DNA of 64,000 nt from Pseudomonas sp. PSB18 (GTDB lineage: Bacteria > Pseudomonadota > Gammaproteobacteria > Pseudomonadales > Pseudomonadaceae), in assembly GCF_014596565.1 (NCBI RefSeq), contig NZ_NOIN01000009.1, positions 124,001 through 188,000 on the forward strand, given 5' to 3'. Below, piece after piece: positions 58,801 through 64,000 of the stretch; positions within the stretch are counted from its first letter, which is position 1; every line of letters begins with the position of its first letter. The position numbers were made by a program, and so were the translations under genes. A model generated the notes under the pieces. It worked only from the letters and a program-made list of their open reading frames with translations, was not told the origin of the DNA and made no database searches.

Positions 58801-59439
58801 ATGCACAAAGAACCTCGTAAGGTCCGTGAGTTTCGCCGCCGCGAGCAGGAAATTCTCGACACCGCGCTCAAGTTGTTTCTCGACCAGGGCGAAGACAGCG
58901 TCACCGTCGAGATGATTGCGGATGCCGTGGGTATCGGCAAAGGCACGATCTATAAACACTTTAAATCCAAGGCGGAGATCTACCTGCGCCTGATGCTCGA
59001 TTACGAGCGCGATTTGAACGAGTTGCTGCATTCGGCGGATGTGGACAAGGACAAGGAGGCGCTGTCCCGGGCCTACTTCGAATTCCGCATGCGTGATCCC
59101 CAGCGCTACCGTTTGTTCGACCGCCTGGAAGAGAAGGTGGTCAAGGGCAACCAGGTGCCGGAGATGGTCGAGGAGCTTCATAAGATCCGGGCTTCGAACT
59201 TCGAGCGCCTGACCTTGCTGATCAAGGGGCGGATCAGCGAAGGCAAGCTCGAAGACGTGCCACCTTACTTCCACTACTGCGCTGCCTGGGCGTTGGTGCA
59301 TGGTGCTGTGGCGTTGTACCACTCGCCATTCTGGAGCAACGTGCTGGAGGATCAGGAAGGTTTCTTCCAGTTCCTGATGGACATCGGTGTGCGCATGGGC
59401 AACAAGCGCAAACGTGATACCGACGTACCGAGCAGTTAA
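58801..59439 (+). CDS. TetR-family transcriptional regulator
   Basis: A 212-residue regulator with an N-terminal helix-turn-helix (residues ~15-60, TVEMIADAVGIGKGTIYKHFKSK) and an all-helical ligand domain. No RBS is strong before ATG 58801. It follows the RgsA-like RNA gene and precedes the moaA paralogue. Ligand and targets are unknown. Confidence 0.92.
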   Translation: MHKEPRKVREFRRREQEILDTALKLFLDQGEDSVTVEMIADAVGIGKGTIYKHFKSKAEIYLRLMLDYERDLNELLHSADVDKDKEALSRAYFEFRMRDPQRYRLFDRLEEKVVKGNQVPEMVEELHKIRASNFERLTLLIKGRISEGKLEDVPPYFHYCAAWALVHGAVALYHSPFWSNVLEDQEGFFQFLMDIGVRMGNKRKRDTDVPSS

Positions 59440-59577
59440 GTCATTCAGATACCTGATTGCGCCATGTCCGCTTACATGGCGCAGTGCCCCAGTAATATAC
59501 TCAGGCTTGGGTCTTGCGAAAACCTGAATTCTAGGTCAAGTTTCGTAGGTCCGATTTTTCTTTCGCCGGAGTGATCC

Positions 59578-60546
59578 ATGATCGTTGACCGTCAGGGCAG
59601 GCGTTTTCGCAATTTGCGGATCAGCCTGACTTCCGCCTGCAACTACGCCTGCACCTATTGCGTGCCCGACGGCAAGCGCCTGGTGGCTGCGCAGGACGAG
59701 TTGTCGGCCGACGCGATGGCGCGAGGTGTGGCTTACCTGATCGAAGCGGCCGGCATCGAGCGACTGCGCATCACCGGGGGCGAGCCGTTGGTCAGCCCCA
59801 AGCTGGAACGCTTCATGGCGGCGGTGGGGCAGATGGGGCTGGAGGACATCAGCCTGACCACCAACGGCCAATTGCTGGCGAAGAAGCTGCCTTTGCTGGT
59901 GGAGGCGGGCATCCGTCGCATCAACGTTTCCCTCGACACCCTGGACCCCACTGCGTTTCGCAGCATCGCCCGTGGCGGCGACCTGGCGACAGTGCTCGAC
60001 GGCATGGACCAGGCCCACGCGGCGGGGATGAAGATCAAGGTCAACATGGTGCCGTTGCGCGGGCAGAACCTGGATCAGGTGATGCCACTACTCGAATACT
60101 GCCTGGGGCGTGGCTATGAGCTGCGCTTCATCGAGTTGATGCGCATGGGGCACCTGGCCAGCGATTCCAATGCGTTCTTGCAGCAGTTTGTCAGCCTGCA
60201 ACAACTGTTGAGCCTGATCGGCGATCAGTACGAATACCTGCAAGCCGACGCGCCGGTGGATGCGACCGCAGTGCGCTATGAGATCCCAGGGATGGGTTAT
60301 TTCGGTGTGATCGCCAACGAAAGCGTGCCGTTCTGCCGCACTTGCTCGCGGTTGCGGTTGTCCTCTACGGGCTGGTTGCATGGTTGCCTGTCCTCGAGCA
60401 ATCGACACTTTGTCGGCGATCTTCTGGACAAGCCCCGTCACGAGGCGTTGCCGGCCCTTCAGCGGCTGCTGGTCAAGGCCTTGGGGGACAAGCAGGAGGT
60501 GGCGTTTTCCGGCGGCGCAACCATCATGAAGATCATCGGCGGCTGA
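59578..60546 (+). CDS. moaA: GTP 3',8-cyclase, MoaA family
   Basis: A 322-residue radical SAM enzyme. The N-terminal triad is C21-x3-C25-x2-C28, the second 4Fe-4S cluster uses C253-x2-C256-x13-C270, and the protein ends in the Gly-Gly that activates catalysis. It converts GTP to the 3',8-cyclo intermediate at the first step of molybdopterin synthesis. It stands alone without moaB/C/D/E, so it is probably a second moaA copy; it could help supply the molybdo-enzyme at 36325-39107. Confidence 0.92.
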   Translation: MIVDRQGRRFRNLRISLTSACNYACTYCVPDGKRLVAAQDELSADAMARGVAYLIEAAGIERLRITGGEPLVSPKLERFMAAVGQMGLEDISLTTNGQLLAKKLPLLVEAGIRRINVSLDTLDPTAFRSIARGGDLATVLDGMDQAHAAGMKIKVNMVPLRGQNLDQVMPLLEYCLGRGYELRFIELMRMGHLASDSNAFLQQFVSLQQLLSLIGDQYEYLQADAPVDATAVRYEIPGMGYFGVIANESVPFCRTCSRLRLSSTGWLHGCLSSSNRHFVGDLLDKPRHEALPALQRLLVKALGDKQEVAFSGGATIMKIIGG

Positions 60547-60552
60547 TCCTAC

Positions 60553-60622
60553 GCTATCGCGGGCAAGCCTTGCTCCCACAGGTACGGTGTTTACCCTGTG
60601 GGAGCAAGGCTTGCCCGCGATT
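60553..60622. repeat. REP pair (BIME)
   Basis: Two inverted REPs (TATCGCGGGCAAGCCTTGCTC on the left shortened to its core GGGCAAGCCTTGCTCCCACA) give a 70-bp hairpin directly after moaA, a probable transcript end. Confidence 0.85.
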
Positions 60623-60718
60623 ACATTGTTCCAGTCAATCCATTTTCATTAAGCTGGCGCAAAAGCTGCATTCAACGGCCATTCGCCGGTTTTCCGACAC
60701 CGGTTTCTGGAGGGTAGG

Positions 60719-61324
60719 ATGCGTAGCCTGGTTTTGCTGCTGGCCGTTTTGGCGCTGGCTGGCTGTATGAATGTCAGCGACATGGGGGAGGGCGTTCGTT
60801 ATCACATGAGCGACGCCGGTCTGCTGGATCACAGCGACAGTCGCCGTGTGAACAACCTGCGTATTCAGCCCGACTCGTTCATCTACATCGCCCAAGGCGC
60901 TTTCGCACCGCCGGGCGGCGCCTATCCGCGTCCCAATGTCGTGGCCGAGGAAGCCTTCAACGGGTTCATCGAATATTTCCCGATGGTTCGTCGCGCCCGT
61001 GTTCCCGAAGGGCTTGACCAGGCCATGGGCGAAGCCCGTGCTGCCGGTGCTCATTACTTGCTGTACACCCGGTTCGCCAAGGCCGACAACCGCATCGGCA
61101 ATTCTGACGAATGGCTGGACGAGGAAGCCGTGGATCGCCTGGGGGTCGATACCAGCGTGATCCAGATCATGTTGATCGAGACCAGCACCCAGTATTTGAT
61201 TGATACTGCACGGATCAAGAGTCGTGGCGGTTTACTGACGTTGCACGACAAGCAGCCACAAGACCTCATCGCCACGCCGTTGCGTGAATATGCCCGCAGC
61301 CTGTTGGGGATGAGCGACGAGTAA
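60719..61324 (+). CDS. DUF4823-like lipoprotein
   Basis: A 201-residue lipoprotein: signal peptide with lipobox LALAGC (lipidated Cys16). The mature part holds DSFIYIAQGAFAPPGG and the ARAAGAHYLLYTRF segment, matching the DUF4823 family as I remember it. GGAGGG is 6 nt before ATG 60719. The DUF1285 gene follows 15 nt later. Function unknown. Confidence 0.8.
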   Translation: MRSLVLLLAVLALAGCMNVSDMGEGVRYHMSDAGLLDHSDSRRVNNLRIQPDSFIYIAQGAFAPPGGAYPRPNVVAEEAFNGFIEYFPMVRRARVPEGLDQAMGEARAAGAHYLLYTRFAKADNRIGNSDEWLDEEAVDRLGVDTSVIQIMLIETSTQYLIDTARIKSRGGLLTLHDKQPQDLIATPLREYARSLLGMSDE

Positions 61325-61339
61325 ATACAAGGAGTCACC

Positions 61340-61900
61340 ATGAGCGGACCGCAAAAAGCCAATGACCTGCTGGGGCAGATCCCCAAGACCAAAGGCCTGC
61401 CGCCGGTCCACTTATGGAACCCCGACTTCTGCGGCGACATCGACATGCGCATCGCCCGCGATGGCACCTGGTACTACCTGGGTACGCCCATCGGGCGCAA
61501 GCCGATGGTCAAGCTGTTCTCCACCATCATCCGCCGCGACGGCGATGACTACTTCCTGATTACCCCCGTGGAAAAAGTCGGCATCCAGGTCGACGATGCG
61601 CCGTTCGTGGCTGTGACCCTGGAGGTCGAAGGCCACGGAGAAGGGCAGTTGTTGCGCTTCACGACCCAGGTCGATGAAACCACCGAGGCCGGTCCCGATC
61701 ATCCGATGCGGGTGGTGATCGATCCGCACACCCAGGAGCCGGCGCCCTACGTCCATGTGCGCAGCAACCTCGAAGCGTTGATTCACCGAAATGTGTTCTA
61801 CCAGTTGGTGGAGCTGGCGGTGAGCCGTGAGATCGATGGGCAGCGCTGGTTGGGGGTGTGGAGTGGCGGGGTGTTCTTCCCCATTGGTCTGGAACCGTAA
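61340..61900 (+). CDS. DUF1285 protein
   Basis: A 186-residue cytoplasmic protein with the DUF1285 pattern: PPVHLWNPDFCGDIDMRIA at 19-37, the WYYLGTPIGRKPMVKLFS block at ~45-62, and a C-terminal VWSGGVFFPIG. AAGGAG is 6 nt before the ATG. DUF1285 proteins have a PH-like fold by published structural work; their role is unknown. Confidence 0.85.
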   Translation: MSGPQKANDLLGQIPKTKGLPPVHLWNPDFCGDIDMRIARDGTWYYLGTPIGRKPMVKLFSTIIRRDGDDYFLITPVEKVGIQVDDAPFVAVTLEVEGHGEGQLLRFTTQVDETTEAGPDHPMRVVIDPHTQEPAPYVHVRSNLEALIHRNVFYQLVELAVSREIDGQRWLGVWSGGVFFPIGLEP

Positions 61901-61906
61901 CCCTTC

Positions 61907-62008
61907 CTGTGGGAGTGAGCCTGTGGGAGCAAAGCTTGCTCGCGATAACACTGCCAGCGTGGATGTTGATTGACACTAGACCTTCGCGAGCAAGCTTTGC
62001 TCCCACAT
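61907..62008. repeat. REP pair (BIME)
   Basis: Inverted REPs with core GTGGGAGCAAAGCTTGCTCG and its partner GAGCAAGCTTTGCTCCCAC; the left end also carries a partial extra REP (CTGTGGGAGTGAGC). Confidence 0.85.
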
Positions 62009-62039
62009 TTGTGCCCAGAACGAATTCAATTGACAGCCA

Positions 62040-62049
62040 ATCATATGAT
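62040..62049. promoter_or_regulatory. Palindrome in the gntR promoter region
   Basis: ATCATATGAT is a perfect 10-bp palindrome 42 nt before the GntR start codon. FadR-type GntR proteins often autoregulate through short AT-rich palindromes, so this is a candidate operator. Confidence 0.3.
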
Positions 62050-62091
62050 GATTAGCGTGAGCCACCAATAAGAGTGGCCCGCGGGGTTTTC

Positions 62092-62838
62092 ATGTCCAGC
62101 AGTTTTCACGCATCGACCGTCGATTGGCTCGGCGGTTGGATTGCCGCCGGCCAGGTCAAGGCTGGGCAGACCATCAAGGTCGAGGCGGACCTGGGCGAGC
62201 AGTTGGGGGTCAGTCGCACGGTGATTCGTGAGGCGATCAAGACCCTGGTGGCCAAAGGCATGCTCGAGGTCGGGCCGAAAGTGGGGACGCGGGTGTTGCC
62301 GGTGCGGCGCTGGAACCTGTTCGACCCACAGGTGGTCGGCTGGCTGTCACGCAGCGGTTTGCCAGAGAATTTTGTCGATGACCTGTTGGATCTGCGCCGC
62401 ACCATCGAGCCGATGGCGGTGCGCTGGGCCTGCGAGCGGGCGACGGTTGAGCAGGTGCAGGCGATTCGCCTGGCCTACCATGCGCTGGAGCGGGCCGTGG
62501 ACAGTGGCGCCGACTACAACCGGGCCGACCAGTTTTTCCACGAGTGCATCCTTGCCGCCAGCCACAATCAATTCATAGAACAAATGGTCCCGGCCCTGGG
62601 GGCGTTGCTGGCGGTGTCGTTCGAGGTGTCGGCCGCCGATCCGGATGAACTGCGCCGCACCTTGCCCATCCACAAGGATATCGCCGAAGCCATCGCGTCC
62701 CGCGACGCGACGCGTGGCGTCTGGGCCTGCATGACCCTGATCGACAACGCTGACCTGGCCATCAAGCGTTTTTACCCTAATGTGATGGCGGGTCGTACGG
62801 ATACAGCCGGGCAAGACGGAAACGGGAGGTTTCAATGA
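62092..62838 (+). CDS. FadR-subfamily GntR regulator
   Basis: A 248-residue regulator with an N-terminal winged helix (~10-75, GEQLGVSRTVIREAIKTL) and an all-helical FCD domain with metal-binding residues (DLRRTIEPMAVRWA, FHECILAASHNQ). The coupling to an SMP-30 lactonase (4-nt overlap) suggests control of a sugar-acid pathway, as with DgoR or similar. GCGGGG lies upstream of ATG 62092; a GTG at 62074 is possible. Confidence 0.9.
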   Translation: MSSSFHASTVDWLGGWIAAGQVKAGQTIKVEADLGEQLGVSRTVIREAIKTLVAKGMLEVGPKVGTRVLPVRRWNLFDPQVVGWLSRSGLPENFVDDLLDLRRTIEPMAVRWACERATVEQVQAIRLAYHALERAVDSGADYNRADQFFHECILAASHNQFIEQMVPALGALLAVSFEVSAADPDELRRTLPIHKDIAEAIASRDATRGVWACMTLIDNADLAIKRFYPNVMAGRTDTAGQDGNGRFQ

Positions 62839-63710
62839 TGTGGAAGGCGGTAACGGAGCACCGGGCGAAACTGGGCGAAGGGCCCTTCTGGGACGAGCCG
62901 ACCCAAGCGCTGTATTGGGTCGACATCGCCGGCAAACAGGCGCTGCGGTTGATCGGCGCCAATGTACAGATCTGGCAGATGCCCGAGCATGTGTCCGCCT
63001 TCATCCCGACGCAGAGGGGGGATGCACTGGTGACACTGAGCAGCGGCGTCTACCGGTTGGATCTGGATTCGCCGGGCCTGGAGCCGCGCCTGACGCTGCT
63101 GTGCATGGCCGATCCCCAACCCGGCAACCGCCCCAACGAAGCCCGTTGCGATGTCCTGGGCCAGCTGTGGCTCGGGACCATGCAGAACAACATCGGCGAA
63201 AACGGTGAGGATCTGCCCCTGGAACATCGATCCGGTGGTTTGTTTCGCGTGGGCGCCGATGGCCGGGTCATGCCGTTGCTGCGCGGACGGGGCATTCCCA
63301 ACACGTTGTTGTGGAGTCCCGACGGTACCACGGTGTATTTCGGTGAAAGCCTCGACGGCACGTTGTACCGGCATTTCATCCATCCCGATGGCAGCCTGGC
63401 GCCCGCCGAAGTCTGGTTCGGCCCGCATTCGCGGGGCGGGCCGGACGGATCGGCGATGGACGCCCGGGGTTATGTCTGGAACGCCCGCTGGGATGGCAGT
63501 TGCCTGCTGCGAATCAGCCCCGATGGGCAGGTCGACCGGGTGATCGAGCTGCCGGTGAGTCGTCCCACCAGTTGCGTGTTCGGGGGAGAGGATCTCAAGA
63601 CCCTTTACATCACCAGTGCGGCCAGTCCGTTGGCGCATCCGCTGGATGGCGCGGTGCTGTCCATGCGAGTCGATGTGCCGGGTGTGAGCTGTACACGGTT
63701 TGCTGGGTAA
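62835..63710 (+). CDS. SMP-30/gluconolactonase-family lactonase
   Basis: A 291-residue six-bladed propeller protein. Metal ligands are visible as Glu15 (LGEGPFWD), an Asn in NRPNEARCD and NTLLWSPDG, and an Asp near GPDGSAMDARG. Family members open sugar lactones such as gluconolactone or galactonolactone. It overlaps the GntR gene (ATGA). Confidence 0.92.
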   Translation: MMWKAVTEHRAKLGEGPFWDEPTQALYWVDIAGKQALRLIGANVQIWQMPEHVSAFIPTQRGDALVTLSSGVYRLDLDSPGLEPRLTLLCMADPQPGNRPNEARCDVLGQLWLGTMQNNIGENGEDLPLEHRSGGLFRVGADGRVMPLLRGRGIPNTLLWSPDGTTVYFGESLDGTLYRHFIHPDGSLAPAEVWFGPHSRGGPDGSAMDARGYVWNARWDGSCLLRISPDGQVDRVIELPVSRPTSCVFGGEDLKTLYITSAASPLAHPLDGAVLSMRVDVPGVSCTRFAG

Positions 63711-63727
63711 ATCCCAAAATATGGGAT
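63711..63727. promoter_or_regulatory. Palindrome after the lactonase gene, candidate operator
   Basis: ATCCCA-N5-TGGGAT is a perfect 6-bp inverted repeat placed directly after the lactonase stop and ~95 nt before the next start. It may be an operator for the downstream sugar genes, with the GntR protein as the obvious candidate. Confidence 0.4.
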
Positions 63728-63822
63728 GTAAATATATATATTGAGATTGTTTGGCGGCCGGGTTTATAGTCGGCTCCATCAGCAACATGCATTCACACTA
63801 AAAAAACAACACAGGTGAAGCG

Positions 63823-63954
63823 ATGCAACGATCCATCCCCGTACGCCCCGGTGGCGTACGTGACCCTCTGTCCTCCCAGCGCCTTCGGCCGGTCATCCCT
63901 GGATGCCCGGTTTTTGTCGTGGCTGCGGATAGCGGAGTCGTGAGTCATGGCTGA
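63823..63954 (+). CDS. Possible 43-residue upstream ORF or leader peptide
   Basis: A frame from ATG 63823 has a good AGGTGA site 4 nt upstream, and its TGA lies inside the start region of the next gene (8-nt overlap). The peptide is Arg/Pro/Val-rich with no family resemblance. It could be a translational-coupling leader. Confidence 0.35.
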   Translation: MQRSIPVRPGGVRDPLSSQRLRPVIPGCPVFVVAADSGVVSHG

Positions 63955-64000
63955 AGCGCTTTCCTTGCCGCCGGTGCCCGAGCCACCGAAGGGCGAGCGG
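63947..64000 (+). CDS. Start of a gene of unknown identity (partial)
   Basis: Eighteen codons are visible from ATG 63947 (MAEALSLPPVPEPPKGER), a Pro-rich start that runs off the right edge. The place after a GntR-lactonase pair suggests a transporter or sugar-acid enzyme, but the identity cannot be read from this window. Confidence 0.5.
   Translation, partial: MAEALSLPPVPEPPKGER

Overview
This window is chromosomal DNA of a fluorescent-group Pseudomonas. The evidence is the conserved cell-envelope and fatty-acid core (comEC, exbBD, lpxK, kdsB, murB, rne, rluC, sppA, maf, yceD-rpmF-plsX-fabD-fabG-acpP-fabF-pabC-mltG-tmk-holB-pilZ-tatD), which follows the order I remember from P. aeruginosa, the high G+C with GC-ending codons, and many GAGC/GCTC-type REP palindromes typical of this group. 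The reference order comes from memory; no search was run.

Layout. 1-1350: the 5' part of a small membrane-anchored hypothetical gene, then two tandem tRNA-Glu/tRNA-Gly pairs behind one strong stable-RNA promoter, closed by a terminator. 1502-7628: a visibly AT-richer six-gene island with a LysE exporter, an aminotransferase, a Cys/Met-type PLP lyase or synthase translationally coupled to an AmmeMemoRadiSam-type radical SAM enzyme, a YczE-like membrane protein and a divergent Lrp/AsnC regulator. I could not match this set to a pathway I know; it is the best candidate here for an undescribed biosynthetic or detoxification system. 7665-22087: an AraC protein with a degenerate receiver, then a complete Tad/Flp pilus locus. 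Two tandem flp genes, tadV, an AAA+ ATPase, rcpC, tadG/E/F-like pseudopilin genes, tadZ, tadA, tadB and tadC run on the plus strand. A repeat-rich gap separates them from a convergent rcpA-tadD-DUF3613 operon.

22421-29026: a PA2817-like gene, fadE, a glutathione S-transferase, an ABC-2 exporter pair and a DUF2062 gene. 29171-36153: comEC, which carries an exact 37-bp tandem duplication that shifts its frame and joins it in frame to exbB, followed by exbD-lpxK-ycaR-kdsB-ptpA-murB with start/stop overlaps. 36325-40704: a Tat-exported molybdenum hydroxylase (iorA/iorB-like) with XdhC and a MocA/MobA-like nucleotidyltransferase. 40841-47986: rne with an unusually long leader, divergent from rluC-HAD phosphatase-sppA, then maf.

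48015-58800: a 166-bp MITE-like palindrome, an apparently leaderless yceD-rpmF-plsX transcript, the fab cluster through tatD, and a minus-strand sRNA matching the position, length and terminator expected for RgsA. 58801-64000: a TetR regulator, a MoaA paralogue, a lipoprotein, a DUF1285 protein, a FadR-type GntR regulator coupled to an SMP-30 lactonase, and the start of a further sugar-related gene behind a palindrome and a short upstream ORF.

The genes work in recognisable blocks: Tad pilus biogenesis; fatty acid, lipid A and peptidoglycan precursor supply; RNA processing; and molybdo-enzyme maturation. Start codons were chosen from Shine-Dalgarno spacing, overlaps and family N-termini, and some differ from the longest open frame.
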